Assembly (NCBI RefSeq): GCF_965638725.1
Contig: NC_134952.1
Location: forward strand, 60,614,065 to 60,678,064
DNA length: 64,000 bases
Direction: 5' to 3'
Source of the DNA: Aptenodytes patagonicus
Taxonomy: Eukaryota > Chordata > Aves > Sphenisciformes > Spheniscidae
Shown one piece after another: positions 48,301 through 63,200 of the stretch. A program made the translations under genes and the position numbers. The stretch's first letter is position 1; every line of letters begins with the position of its first letter. Below the pieces are notes generated by a model. The model had not been told where the DNA came from. It was given only the letters and a program-made list of their open reading frames with translations, and did not search any database.

Positions 48301-51295
48301 CGTGGTCCCAGAGTACCAGTCCATCAATGATATGCACCAAGCAGGTAAGGCAGTAGGGACAGCGCTGGGTGACATCTTTCTTAAGGAATTGATGGACTTT
48401 TTGTTGCCAGAAATGAAACTGTAGGAGACTTCTATCTGTCTCCCACAAAACCCTGCTTTGGCCACGTGAGAAGGAACAGTAGATTTGGCTACCTAAAAAG
48501 ACACAGAGACGCCTCCGGAGGATGGAAGCATTGAAGGCGTTGCTTGCCTGGCAAACCAGCAGAGGGAAGGGTTTTTTCCAAGCTTTACACAGAATTATTT
48601 TTTCCTAGGTGTCTTCAGATAAAGTTGGCAGATGAGAGTTGGTAAATGGCCCTTTCCAGGGAGGAAGCACACGAGGATGGGTTCTAGCAAACAGGGCAGG
48701 AGTTCTGGGAACGTACATTTGTATGGCGACCACACACACCATATATACAGCTCTATTGTAAGAAGATAAACTATTATCTGTGTAGACAGGTGAGGTAGTC
48801 AGATCACAGTGTGCTTGCTGCTTTGCTATTGCTGTGGTGATTATACTATGAAACCAGTGGGAAAGATGGAAGATTTAATGAAATGTTGGCCTGCTCCCAA
48901 CCTCAAATCTGTGCTTACATTTTGCGGTGGCTTCAGATCTCGCAGGAGCAGAGTACTCTGGGAAACTGCTAACCATTGTGTCAAAAACAGAAGACTGTCA
49001 AAATTTTAGTAGCTAAATCAGAAGGTTTATGGGGGTCTGCCCTCAATCTGTAAAAAAAAATATGCATTTCTTCCAGTTCCCCCAGGATATTGCTGTAGTC
49101 AGGGTAGTTTGTTTTTAAAGTTGAGCTGAAATATAAAGGAATGTCCAGGTTAAAGTGGTTATCTGGGTGGTGTCAAATGAGAAAAGGATATTAGGGTCTG
49201 GTTTGTGCTGGCCAGAATGACAGACCAACAGCCTATTGACTTTTACTGGTGTCTGGGCACTTATTTAAAGCCTATTGTTCCAAAATCCTTTTGTGGTTAC
49301 ACACGCCAGACTGTTTTGAGGCTGGGGGAAGAATTAAAACCATGAGAGTAGCCTCCCCAAGAGCTCGCCCAACAGAGACAGCATTCATTCCACCGTGGGG
49401 AGGGGACTGGCGAGACCTGCCGTCACACATATGGAAGCAAAGGGTGAGTGAGAAATATGTTTCCTGGCTAATTACGTTTTCTTAAGAGTCCACAGGCACA
49501 TGTACACAGGGTATCACAGAGAGCGAATGTGGGTCCTGCAGGCCCCCCTTTCTGGAGGGTGGATAAGTGCAAGAACGTAGCAAAGGAGCAGCACAACCCA
49601 CCAGAATTCACAATTGCTTTCCTCTGCTTTCTGACACCCAAGCTGCTCTTGGGTGTTTGTGGACTGGCTAGACTTTATTGCAGCTGTTCCTCCCCTTCTT
49701 TTTTTTTAAAAAATGAATCACCTCTTAACTCTTTTTGTGTCTTTTTTTCCAACGATGTGCACATTCATCCACATCTGGCCAGCTTTGCTGGGGGAAGGGA
49801 GGAGCACCTGCACTGGGCAATGTGCAATGCGTGATGATGCAATATTTTAGAAAAGTTGGATTTTCCAGATGGAAATCCTCCAAATGAAAGAAGGAAGTAA
49901 TTAATCCTATGACAATTTTAACATACAGTTTCACTAGAAGGTTGTCAGACTACCTAAATGTTATCTCAGATGTGACTGCTGTCTTAGTTTGCCCTGATTG
50001 TATTCAAACACAGTTCCATAAAATCCTGGGTCTTCTTGTATTTACAGGTGTAGAAACTATAAGGTTGCTTTAGGCTTATTTTTGGTTGCAAAATCATGAT
50101 ATTTTTACTGTACAGTGAGAAACCATATACTAAGAAACCGATCATTAAGTACAAATGAAATGTGGGCAATGACTGAAAGATAGAATTTGGCTGTTGTTCA
50201 GTGACCTACATGGAATTAATGGATCTGATTTTGATCTCAAGGAGTTAATGAGAGCTGTGGTTAAGTCAGTGCAGTATGACATGTCCTCTAATCTCACAGA
50301 AAAGCAGCCTAGAAAAGGATCTGGCACCCAACATCCTAACTGGTCAATGTGACACAAGGACAGTCTATATGAAATATTCATATGTATTAATAACGGACTA
50401 GAAGAACCAGCTTTGTAAGTCTGCATCTGCTGATTAAAAATATTTTGCTAGGTTTGTGGAACTGAGGGTTACATTTTCTAAAATAAATGAATCAGCCTCT
50501 TGGTAAGTGAAGGATACACAGCGATACAGCATTCATCTAAGTGATGAAAAAGTTCGAAAAGGAATAGTACTGACTATGGATTTGGTCTCTCTTAACTCTA
50601 AATGTAACATTTATGAGGCATTTTACAAGCATTTAAAAGAGAAGACTTCTTAATAGTGAGTTACCTTGAAATCCTAGAGGGACACTTGATCAAATTACAG
50701 CTGATGAACTTAGCCCAACTGTTATTTTTATAAGAAACGGCAAAGAAAATTAATGTAATTAGGCTGTTGTTTCATCATCCTTCAACATTTCTGAAGTGCT
50801 TTCAAGCGATGCCAAGATTAGTAATGGAGAGGAGACCCGATCCTGCAGAAAGACTGTTCTTGTAAAATACTTGTAAAGCACTTCCCTGATTTACTTCCCA
50901 GAACAGATTCAGGTACCTCCCAGGAAGACCCTGTCTCCTCATTGAATCCACTTGTGATGAAAAGGACATCTCCATTCTCTCCACAGAGCAGACCTTCCTG
51001 TTGCCACACCAAAATTTTGGTCTTGACTGCTTTCCAACAGCCAGGTGACCTACAACCTCCAGCTTGGGCTGTTCCCAGAATTACCAATGCCTCAACAATA
51101 TTCAGGCCAGCAACTGCTTCAGGTCAGATGTCTCTGTGTAAAGAACTGCTAAGTACAAAGCTGTTTGTAAGCTGGGGTCTCTTCAGGTTCAGACCTAACC
51201 TCCTTCAGACTTCTTCTGTCGGTGTTGGCACCTCCAAGGCCCATAGCATTGTATCTGTGAATATTTCACAGTCCTTAATGGCCTTTAATCTTGTG

Positions 51296-51455
51296 ACAGC
51301 CTTGTAAGGTGGCTGAGCATAAGACCCATTTCAAAGACAGAGAGGTGAGGCAAACTGAAATTTAAGTGTCCTGTCAAAAATCTGTGTCTGAGCCAGGATG
51401 AGAAATGACATGCAACATCATGAGTTGTGGTTCAGTGCCCTACCCACAAGGTCCA
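51296..51455 (-). repeat. MIR-like ancient SINE fragment in ELOVL6 intron
   Basis: The plus strand shows CCCATTTCAAAGACAGAGAG, GTGAGGCAAACTGAAATTTA, AGTGTCCTGTCAAAAATCTG, and later GTTCAGTGCCCTACCCAC. These are in the order of the reverse-complemented MIR (ccattttacagatgagg, gttaagtgacttgccc, gtgctctttccactacac). The spacing also fits. Confidence 0.6.
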
Positions 51456-52835
51456 TTTGATGTAAGCAGAAAGAGGTCTGACCTCACTCTGTATCAGTGA
51501 AAACAGTATTGAATTAACAGTAAACACACTCCAGTAGGAGGAATTTTCTTCAGAGAGTCCTTTGACCTACCATAGATTTTCTTTTCACTTTTTAAAGTTA
51601 CTCTCTAAACCTTCAAGTCCCAAACCCTCCATCTTAATTACCCAAGGTACACCTATATCTTTAAAGATAAATAGTTTATAGACATAAAAGCTGTTGTTAC
51701 ACCTCTTAACATCACATTTTCATCATCTGCGCATCTGATATTTTGGCAGCATGCTTTCAAGACCTAAAAATACAGTGATGCGCAGAGAGATACAGTGCAA
51801 GTTTACAAAGTTGTGCTGTCCTAGAAACACAAACAGCTGAAAACTTCCTGACCTAGCTGGAAGACTGGATAACAGCAATATGCGCCTTCCACAGACTCAG
51901 TCAGACTCTTGCTTTCCCTCTGTTTTCCCTTGACGTATTAGGCAAATACCAGTGTGGATTTGGCCTGACACAGCTGGACACAAGCCACAGAGAATGTGAA
52001 CCTACGGCGTAAGTTTTAAGAGCATCCCTGCTTCTATCTCCCCTCCACTGTCCCACCCCTTGAATCTGCGTAGCACCAGACCCCAGCAGCTGACCTTGCC
52101 ATAGGAGAACATATTTGGATTCTTCTCCCTCGTGGAATTTTTGTGGTTGTTCTAACTATTGTAGTTGTTTTGTATTAATGCTCCCTGCTGATCCCCTTAC
52201 TCGCACCAGTGAACTCCAGAAGAAAATCAGGTATGAGTCAGAATCCACGGTGGGGGGTGGCTTTAAATGCCTAGCTCCTTGCAACACGGCCAGGTACAAA
52301 AACCACACTAGTGAGGTGGAAAATTCAACGCCAATATTCTTAAGAACTCCTGTTTTCCTTTACTAATGCCCTCAGCTGACAAAACTACAAAATGCAGGTT
52401 TTAATCCCATTCAGCAGCAACTGATTCCATGAGAAGTTAATTTTAAAAGGCTTCTATCTACCCAAGTCTATGAAGGAAAAGCCTGAAGACATAACCAGTG
52501 AGTTAACCACGGACAAAACCAGAATCCTAAACTCTCACTGTAAAATGAAAAAATCTCATTATTTCAAAGTCAGTCTTGAAGAGGACTGCAATGCTTGGTT
52601 TTTGTATGTTTGGGATTTAGGACTATCATGATGTTACTGTGCACCTAAGCTGAACTCCTTTCTGCTCTATATTGTTTGCATTTCACTGGAAAAAAAAATC
52701 ACACTGGCTACCATCTTCCCATATTTTCCCTTAACAAAACTAACTTTGGGCACAGATGTGAAAACATGTTACCAAGTCTTCCCTGGTGCTGATGGTAACT
52801 GTGGTAACTATTTACATGCTCATTCTGTCTATGGC

Positions 52836-52871
52836 AATTTTAGTGTAAAACTAAATTTTAGTGTAAAACTG
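52836..52871 (+). repeat. 18-bp tandem duplication in ELOVL6 intron
   Basis: AATTTTAGTGTAAAACTA at 52836-52853 is repeated at 52854-52871 with one difference at the last base. Confidence 0.85.
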
Positions 52872-55800
52872 TAGTATCAGAGAAGGAGGTTTGTGCTACC
52901 GTATTTTACCCTTTTGTACCGTGTTTAGACAACCACGTGCTCAGTTACCACAATTCAGTTGCTAGCAGATAACTGAAAGCACAGTAACTCCCTTGTGCAC
53001 CTGTGTCCTCCAAGGCCTAGCCTTTTGATAAAATTATTTCGGACCATGATTTATTCTCTTACAATGGGTAAGAACAAGAAAAAATTATGGAAAAAGCGCC
53101 TTGGTCCCATGATGTACCTTTTTCCTATGGTAACTGAACACCTTTAAAAGCACGTTTTCAAAAATTAACAAAACAGTCTTTTAAGAACACTTATGTTAAT
53201 CTCATTCTTTAAAAAGAACACAGAACTCATCCTCTTCAGCCCATGTGTCTGAAAGGCTGTAAGGTATCTATATTCTTCGTAATGACTAAACTATTGTAAT
53301 TAAGAGCACAATTTTCACAAATGTTTTAGACTAAGAAATGTTTTTAGCTTCCCGAACTCCCCGAAAGCTTGACATGACTAACGCTTTTGTTCCCACTTGC
53401 AAGTTTACCTCTCCAGCTGAGGGAAAGCATTATTTGAAAACATTCATCTTCTTCGAGGAGGTGTACGTGATAAGTAGCGATGGGCATTCTCTGTGGCTCC
53501 TCTGCTTTGAGCTCCCGTATCTGCGCGTCCCACAGTGAGCTCCGCTGGTCCTCCCGCACTGGAGCTACTCCACTACTCACTCCGCAGGCAGGCTCCTGCC
53601 TCCACTTCCCCGCTGCCTGCCCGGTTGTGCTGACTTGTCTGGTTGCATGGCCGTGCTGTTTAACTGGACTGGTGAATGATGCAGCTAAAATAGTCTCTCC
53701 TCCGCTTTTTTTTTTAATGACATGATTTCATTGCTCTCAGTCACAGCGGGGAAAATGAAGACCAGGGAAGGCCGGAGTCTTTCCAGCCAGCCTTGGCACC
53801 ACAGAGTTCAAAATGTGGCACCGCTCTCTGAGCAGCTACTCTGCTCTGGGAAGTCATTGAAAAGGCATTTGAGATACTGGTTTGCATCTCTCTGCTGGAT
53901 CTTGTTTCAAATATGGCTCCTTTAGAGGGCGACAGAAAATCCCAGGACTGACTCAAAAGCTTGGAAATACACTTGGGCTACGCTCGAGCATGCAGCAGGA
54001 ACCGTACCAATGCTGTATTAAGACCATTCCCATTAGATATGCTTGTTACATATTCTCTCTATATAATCCACTGCTCTGAATAACAGAATTGGGTGCCTCC
54101 AAAACGTACTTACACAAATAGTTACCGTCTCTGCAAGGGTGTGAGAACACCGAGAATTTAACAATCCCCAGCAGCAAAACCAACCTTCTAACATCTTCCT
54201 GCCCAGCTGCTCCTCAGCCTCTCCCCCTGCCCATCTCCTGGCCGGGAAGGAGAACAGATGGGTCTTGCAGCTCACCCAGAGAGTCCTCTCTTGCCCTCCT
54301 TGAAGGTGATGGAGTCTCATTCAGGGTGGAGTCCAAGTATTGTTAAAAAAAAAGGTAAGAAAAGGGGGAGATGAGGAATAACATATGCTTTTTTCAGTGT
54401 GGCGCTCGCTTACCCTAAAACCTGGTGGTCAGCAGTACTGGAAGTGTTTTATAATGGGGTGCTCTAGCTCTCAGTACCATGTGTGTGAGCAAAAGTTGTG
54501 CTGATCTTTGCAGTTTTTATCACTCTTTTTGGCAGAAGACTTTTCTTTGCCTAAGTTCACGCATACTTTGAGGTTTGGGTTCAGTCCTATCAAAATCCCA
54601 AAGCAAAATTTGAGAGAATTCCCCTTCCATCTCTAAAAAAAACCCTCATCACTGAACCAAACACACAAGCCCCGCTTTTCAGACCTTTCTACTGTATCTG
54701 ATCCAGATGTCTCTCTAGCAAGCTTTTCAATGCAAATCATTTGAGTTTTCAGTTGGGACCAGAACCTGAAGCCAGGCCAGCTCAGAGTGATTTAAAAATT
54801 GTGCAAATATTTTACATGGCTTTAAGAAATAATATATCATTTGTGCAGGTTTATACACCCATAAGCATATGCATACATGCCTGAGTGGTTATTAGTTTCC
54901 CATGTGATAAATTTTAGGGAGAGAAATGAGGCATATTAAAGTGACAGCTCGCTCTGTGGTTTTCAAGTGAGGGCAGATACTGTGCTCCTTGCATCGGTCT
55001 TTTTTTTCTCCTCAGCAATAAATCCCTCGATGTGGGGCCACTCCCTTCAGCCCTTCCCTCTCGTCGGCAGATTTCCTAGTCACAACTCAGCTGGCTCCCA
55101 AAACCATTTCTTTGTCCTTTTTATTGACAAAACTGGAAAGAAAACCAGGCTTAACTTATTTCCTTCCCTCTCCAGGGATCTCATTAAGCATACCCAAACA
55201 GTGACATCTCTGCAGGGCTCCGGATCAATGGACAATGTCATCTGGAGATTTTAGCCACATTAACACCACAGCAGAGTAAAATCCATCTGATTCTCCCTTC
55301 CTAAAGTGGCAAGCTCAACATTTCTGCCAATTGCTGCAACTACTACTCGGAAGGCTTATTTATATGTGTGGATAAAAATCAACCTACCACAGCTACTGTC
55401 TTCCAGTCCCTCCTCACGGAGCCTGAATTCCCGCTCCAGGAAACACAATTTGATCCCCTAGACCTGCCTTCTTTATGATTGGGATTAGCTATATTCAGAC
55501 AATCCTGAGGAGCAGACTACAAAAATAATCAATAAAGTGAAGCTCCATGAGCCGGTGGAAGAACCTGCACTGCTTATAAAGCATAGCAGAAAAACAAATG
55601 CCAGGGCTAGATTCCTACAAGTAGTCTTTGCAACAGAGGAGAAGATAATTGGTGGAGGTAAAAAGGGTTATACTCGCATGGAGAGTCTTACACAGAGCAC
55701 TCGCTGGCTACACAAGGCCCATTGGGTTTTGGTAGAGAGAAACAAGGAGCAATGGTCAGGCTGCAGGGCAGTTGCACTCAATCATTACCCTAGGAACATG

Positions 55801-58800
55801 AGAGAATAGCGTAAGCTGCTTACAGTGACACCCATGTAACCATACAGTGCAGAAAAACATGTAACTCTTCTTTCAATGAATGAAAAATAGTTTTTCAGCT
55901 CTACCCATGCATCCCTGCATCTCATCTGACTTCCGAAGAGTCAGTTACAAGCTAATCAATAGTAATTACCTATCATTTGGTCTTGCCCTCCTCAATGTGC
56001 TGTTACCTGATGCTGCTCCCTCATCATCTGGCACACGGAGGGTAAGAACTTGCAGGAACAATATTTCTTGATGAAAGCTGTTATTTCTCGAGCAATAACT
56101 CACTCTTCCATCACTAAATAATAATTGGACTTTTGTTGCAGCTGAAGATCCCTAGCACCCTGTGAAGGCTGTATACTCAGTGAGATGTTTTTCTGTCAAG
56201 AAACATTTCCTAGTTCTTAGATACTTATTTCAGCAAGTTTGGACTGTGGCTAAATTACTAAAAAGAAAAAAAAATCAATTTTCAACTTAAGCCCTGTGTT
56301 TGGTGAGAAATCTCATAAGAATTAAGGAATCCATCTCAGGATTTCTAAAGTAGCCCATGAGGATTCATAAGCACAGTGTACCTCTTAAGCAATCCTTAAT
56401 GAATGCTTCAGGGGCATTTGCACTTGTTCCTGTTCTTACTGAAATGATTCTCAGCACCCAACACTATCTCAAGAAAATTTTAGAATAACTGTAATATTGC
56501 AGTGATTTAAAGGATAATCTGGAAAAAGTGGCATATCTATTTCTGCAGGATAAATTAAAGATACTTAGAGGATCAAATGTATCAAGTTGGTAGAGTAACT
56601 GTCATGTATAGCATTGAAATGTATGTATTCAGGAGTTTGAAATTATCCTAGGCAAATAAAGCCAAAAAGTAATAAAGTAAAAGATTTAGCAGAGAATCAA
56701 GCCAACCAATGGAGCTAGCCATCGCTAAAGCTGTAAAACAGGCAGATAACAAAGTAAGCAAAATCTAAGTTACAGGAAAAGACTAGCATTTGACAGAATA
56801 AAGAAGGCTTAAAGAAGCTAAAAGTTATAATACATCTGTAATGAGCTGCTCAGATCCATAAATTTAAAGGCAATTACAGGCCGGAAGCCACTGATGTTCC
56901 TTTTTCACTCTGTCCTCCCCGGGGCAGTACTCCTGCAAGCGTCTAGAGAAGTTCAGATCTCAGGGATTCACCTACAATTGGTAAATAATAAATATATTTT
57001 ATTTATTCAGCAACCTAGGGAAGATGCTGAATGGTACAGGCACGAGGATGCACATTTGTTTAGAAGAAGATAAACTCGTCGCACAGTGGTGACTTCGCTA
57101 AACCACGGCTCCACACCCGTATGCAGCCCGGCGTGTGAACACTGCTCACTTTGGCAGTGTTTATTAACACGCTCGTCCGCAGATGCAATGTTGGATTTGA
57201 TAGGTCATGCAAGTTAACACCTCTCAGTGTTTTATTCCCACTGCCTCCAACAAGCACAAGCTGTTGGGGACTTACTCAGAAGAAAATACATGGCGATTTC
57301 TGTTCCCCAGAGATTTCTGCATGGGGGAGGACCTTTTCCCAGGCACACGAACCAAGTACCAAGGCTGAATAAAATGCAGAAGTGCTGCCACAGGGGAACA
57401 GATGGGAGGTTTGATTTCTTTTGAATGAATTATCTACTTTCTCTCTAGTACAGTTCCCTCCTTAAGCCACCAGACAGATGTTCTTTATTCCTCAAACACA
57501 CTTTTCAGTCTGTTCCCCATTTAAAATGGAGAGGAAAAGTCTCGCTCCCAGGGGGCTCTGCTTTGAGTACGACATTCATGCTGAGTGGTGGCCTGCGAGG
57601 GATCCTGTGGGCTGGGACAGGGTGATCTCATGAGAAAGGTATAATTCAAGGTGACAGACTGAGTGTCAACATTCTCATTGATTGTGAGAGTGGGGAGGGA
57701 AAAGGGGCAAAACGAGCTCAACAGCTGCTTTCCAAATAATGTATTGAATTCACTTTGCTAAGATGTTTGGTTTTCCAGCAATAAAGACAAACAAGCAAGC
57801 AAACAGTCAGAATAAAAAAGGAGACGTTTTTAAAGAAAAGAGGCCCAGCTTAGCACTGAAAAAAGAGATTTTCGCAGGAATTTTTAGCCAGTCCTATCCA
57901 TATCTCCTGTAAAGTAGCATCAGCCAGGTCTCACAGTGAACCCTTTGTTTACTTCTAATTAGGCCTGATTAGATAAAAACAGTAAAACCAGTTTACATTC
58001 AAAATGACTTTGATGGACACAACAGTGTCCACTGCAGTAACAGCAGAGTGAATGAAGAGGTGAGATTTCAGAAGAGAATGGGCACAGCATTTTGTCACAT
58101 GGCATCAATTACAATTCTGGGAATAAAGATATTTGTCATGGGATGCTCTTCTTACTTAGAATAAATAAGGTACATATTGGAGATACATCTTCTTGACAGT
58201 ACTTTATTGCTCTTAGTCTATATATTTTTGTCACCTCTACACTGTTTTTTTAAAGCCAGCTAGCATTTGTTTTGCAATTTATGAATTCATCCTACATAGC
58301 ACTGTTTGTACTTCCCTATTGGGATTACAGTTCAGCTTACAGAAAAGAAATATTTCTCTTAAACTGTTAAGTCTCATCCAAGGGATTTTTGTTGAATTCC
58401 TACTGTTCACCCAACTTCCAACTTTTGCTCCAAAATGGTTATTAGAAACATGTTTCCAGTATCTGTTATATAAGAAAATCAGGTAAGTACATAAAGATGA
58501 ACATGGTCCTACAGAAATAAACTGTTGAGTAGGTATATATTAAGCATTTTACTAATTTGGGCTCTGAGAAATGTCCTACTGAGAATATGCATTAATGCTT
58601 TACAAATATAGGGAATGTTTCACATGGAATTCACTTGCTTTTAAATTTGTAAGAGAGAAGATTATAAATTCACCTTAAATGCTGGTTATTAATTTTAATG
58701 TTATTTGGCAAATATTGCTCTTTTCAGTAATTCATTTTCTCTTTCAATATACTGGCAGGACTTTTATAAGATTTTGGAGCATTTTAAGATTTTCATGGGT

Positions 58801-59273
58801 TGCTCAGCAACATATGAAATTAAGTTGTGTTTTAATCTCCATGGCAAGTATCTCTGAATGGCAGCTCTTGAGATAGAACGTAAATTTGAATCATTTTTCA
58901 TCAGTTTTCCTACTTACAAGCATGATAACTAGAATATATTTCAGAGTCACAAATCCAAGCAATTGAAATCCTTTCTTTAAACTTACGTTTAGTCTTTTCC
59001 GTTCAATTCAGCTCAGGACTGAGTTCCTCACATAAAGATGTGTTTCGGACTGCCTTGTCAGGAGCTTTCTGCGGAACTAGTGCAAACCCTTCTATAAAAT
59101 GCTGCTGTGTTTGCAGAAATAAATCAATTACACCAGTCTCATAAAAGCAAAGTGAGTCACCTTCTTCCAGTGAATCTTTCTGGTTCTGTCTTTCAAATGT
59201 AAGGCCTCTTGCTGTTGGGATACTTCGCTTTTGAGGCTCCAGTTAGCTTTGTGGCAAGCAGCTAGTGACCTGT

Positions 59274-59338
59274 CAGCTACGTTTCTACTACTTTTCTACA
59301 GCTACGTTTCAGCTACATTTCTACATTTCTACTACTTT
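59274..59338 (+). repeat. Imperfect short tandem repeat in ELOVL6 intron
   Basis: The words CAGCTACGTTTCTAC, TACTTTTCTA, CAGCTACGTTTC, AGCTACATTTCTA and CATTTCTACTACTTT are reiterated. They give a pyrimidine-biased degenerate tandem array of about 65 bp. Confidence 0.7.
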
Positions 59339-60233
59339 GAGAGAAAGTGTTTCCCAGGAAGAAAGACATTGGAAACCCTGTATTGGTATCAACTGATCTC
59401 CACCACTGCTACAAAGCATAGCTGAATTTGCATTAGAATCTAAGTGATCTCAGGTGATGATAATAGCATTATGGTTGTGTGGTTTGGCTAGCCAAAGAGA
59501 AATCCCTCCTCTCACCGCACCAGTCATGGTCAGGCTTAGCCTCTGCCTACAAACGATTGCATCATGTTCGATGTTCTAGCTTCTTCATCTCCCGTATTGA
59601 CGTGACAGTATTTCCTAGGGAAGACAACCTTTTACTATTATTAGTCAGTGCCTTGACCCTGAGACTTCTGTTGGCAGCCCCTTAAGGATGGAGAGTAAGT
59701 GAAAACGGTGCCATGCTGCTGTCTTGTGTGAAGATGAGGCGACAAAGTACGTGTTTAAGCTCCTTGATAGCGATGCTACCCATACACAGACTCTACGGCC
59801 TATAAAAGGAATTACAAAAATCCAGCTGAGATGTAATGAAAACATGAATTAATGACTTCGTATCCTTTCTGTGAGAGTCCTGGTCTCAGCTTTGCTGATT
59901 CCTAGAGATGCCAGCATGACACTTTCGATATGCTCCAAGTAAAAAATTCAATGAATGACCCTAACTTTATGTTCAAAGTGGCATGAATATAAAACTGGCA
60001 ACTCAGATTTGATGTGTTTTTGCAGATTTTCAACCCCAGGAAATATTCAGAAATACAGGGCTGACTGTCACTTTGATGTGTAGGTGAATCAGCAACAGTT
60101 TCCGTGGGGTCTTATGAGACTGAAAAATGAACTTTTGCGTCAGCTTCCTAACAGCAGGTTCCAGCTGACACGGAGCAGCACAGAGCTGCTCCCCCAGGAC
60201 CTCAGCACATAACCAGGCTGGGCGAAAACACTT

Positions 60234-60278
60234 AATTAAAGTGTAAATTAAAGTGTAGAAAACAAAACAAAACAAAAG
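60234..60278 (+). repeat. Tandem ATTAAAGTGTA and AAAAC repeats
   Basis: ATTAAAGTGTA occurs twice and is followed by an AAAAC pentanucleotide run at about 60257-60277. Confidence 0.75.
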
Positions 60279-63200
60279 ACTGAAAACACTTCAGACAACA
60301 ATAAATCTTCAATGCTTGAAACAAGTCAACAAACCTACTACGGAGAAAAAAAACCCCAACCCAACAACCCAAGAAAAATATCCCAAACTAATTTCTCAGC
60401 AAAAGATTTCAGAAGATCATGTTTTCACAGTGGTTTCCAAGTGAAAAGCAAGATTTACTGTCATTGCTCCTACAGAAGTTTTCACTGAGAAGTGGTAACC
60501 TTATTCCAGAGACAAAATGTTCAAAACTAGCCGATGCTTCCAAAGGGAAATAAAGGTGCTTTTCTGCCTCGGAAATCCTGCTGGCTGCCAGTGTTGACAC
60601 AAAACTCACTCTTGACCGAGCTCCTGAATGCTCAGCAAGCTCAGTAGGGTGGTGTAGTTGTTTTGTTTATTTATAAGCGTGGCAAGTTTCCTACTGTAGC
60701 TGCTACCACATTTAAATGATCTTGGCAAGAGCGAGGCGTACAGGATACATTCTGAAGAAGGACCATGTCATTGCCTGGCAGGCAATTTCCTTTTTTTTTA
60801 AGCCCAAAACACATCTTTCCAGCCTCTGCTAAGTGTTACTATTTCTGAGGATATCTTAAGCAGGTAAAATGGTAGGAGTGCTAGAAGGGAGATAAACAAG
60901 GACTCTGGAAAAAAGCCTCACACTGACCTTGAGGCAGAATACTGAGAGCTCTCCAGGCAGGTTTTTCTTCCTCAATACAACCACTCATGGCAGACAAACA
61001 CATTACTTAGAATTTCTGCAAGGTATCATAAAAGTCATAGCATTTTAACATCCCAGAAAGGCAAAGAGGAAGTCTTTTTAATGTTAAGGAGCATTTTCCT
61101 GGATCCATAGTAAGTCTACAGGCAGAACGCTGGCATCTAAATCTATCTGAATTGACCTTCAGAGGAAGCATAAATGTCTTTCAGGCCAAGCATATGTAAA
61201 TGAAACACCTAGTTATGCGAGGAGCCAGAAAAAAAAGATCCAAGTTACTTGGAAAGTTTACAGCATTCAAAGTCTAGTGCAGCTTGCTGAGACAGTCAAT
61301 AGGGCTGGGAGTGACTGATAGCCCTAGAAAGGACAGTGGTGGTGAAACACCAGGAAATGGATGTTCCAATTAACACTTTTTATAAGAAGTCTTCATCTCA
61401 GGTTTTAATAAATATTCTGCATTTCCTCTGTTTTCCAGGCAAGAAGTCAAGGTTTTTTGTATTTGGGTTGGTTTTGTATGGGATTGCATGTTACTATGGA
61501 AGTTACAGAGGTTTCATGCTCTCTTACTGCAAACATTTTGGGTCGTTTTTCCCCTTCCCTACTTCACTCTTCTGAATACTACTCAGCATCTCAGAAGAGC
61601 AAAGCTTTCTAAGCATAACCATATAATTTTCATAATCAGCTGGTCCCCACTACCAAATCCAGCAGCTTACATGCTCAGTGCTTCTGTGTAGTCCAAAAAT
61701 CTCACACTGCTGTTCATCCCTCCCCTCTCCACCCTGCTGTCTCATTTCCCGATGTGCAGAAGAAAGGGCGAGTTCTGCAGTGCTTGAGGAATACGTGTCC
61801 CTGAACAGTGCTATTTGAGCTGACGGAGGAAGCAAACCCTGCAGTGGTGAATCCCTCTCAAACTGCGCCCTTCCGGCCGCTGCTCCTCATCTGCACAAGT
61901 AGAGCTCACCTCAAGTACCTGCACTGTGGGGCATAGCAAGAGGTGGTCTCTGTGGCAGGTTCATCCTGGCAACTTGTAGTTTCAAAAACACGAAGTCCAC
62001 ATTTTAGATTTCACCCAGCATCACTCAGCAACTCATGCTGGCAATGCGTTAGCTATTTCATATGATTATGAAGGGAAACTCCAATTAGCAAGTAATGAAC
62101 ATGTTGATTTCAAAGTCCAGCTAGACAGCACTTTCACAGTGTAGTGTATATTCTTGCTATTCGTTGATCAGTGCATCACTTATGATTTTGGGAGGAAATT
62201 AATTAGTGAAATTGCTTAGAAGCCCCACACTGTGAATGTCAGTCACAGACCAATCTCAAAATAATATGATTTTAAAATTCATCCTAGACACCTTCTGCAA
62301 AGGATGGTTCTGAAATCACGTTTCCCCCCTTGGATTGGGAATTAAACTACAAATGCTTTGCGTATGTCATCTAGTTTCTAGTGTCTACATTCAATAAGAA
62401 AGTGTAATTGGAATATGCATTTTGCAAACTGATCCACAAATGACATGCCATCTAGGAACCAATTCAACAGCTGCTGAAAGTCAGCCGTTTCTGGAACAAA
62501 GGACGACAATTGCTTACAGGACCCTAACAGCAAAACTATGTTAGACACACAGCCAGAAGTACGGCGCCAAATGCAACCAGATGAAAATTATAAATTTTCA
62601 CAGTGTTAGAACTTGCTCTCAAAGTTATCCAGACTGCTCAAAGTTTTGTCTGCACTAGGATATTTTTTTTTAAAGGTATCAATGAACTATTAAAATCAAG
62701 CCAACATAAAGTTCTTCTCTTAGCATGTCCTAGCTGGATGAGACAACTTAGAAATACAATTTATTTTCCCCTGCCAGAGTTTTAGAAAGTGTCAACGTGA
62801 TAGAACAATTTTGGAGGAAAAAAGGAAAAGCCACAAAAGAAAGCAAGCTTCTCCATTCCTGCTTTATTTTACTCTGTAGAAACTCTGAGCTCAAACTATT
62901 CCCATCCTGTGAAAAATCATGCACCATTCACAGCTGCTCAGTAAGCAAACCTGGTTATGTACTTGTGAACTAATATAATCAGTAATTATTATATTGATAT
63001 TAGACAAAGATACAGGTATCAGTGTTTGATAATGGTTTGCAAATGGTTTCTATGCTGTTGAGTGAACTATAACTTACACTCCCAATAGGGACTGAAATGA
63101 AGGATAATCCTCAGGTCTTCTATGTACTGTTACTAGTAAATTGTACCAAAAGTTTGTGTGTTTGTAAGGGCTATTTTTATAAGCATTTGTTCATTCATTC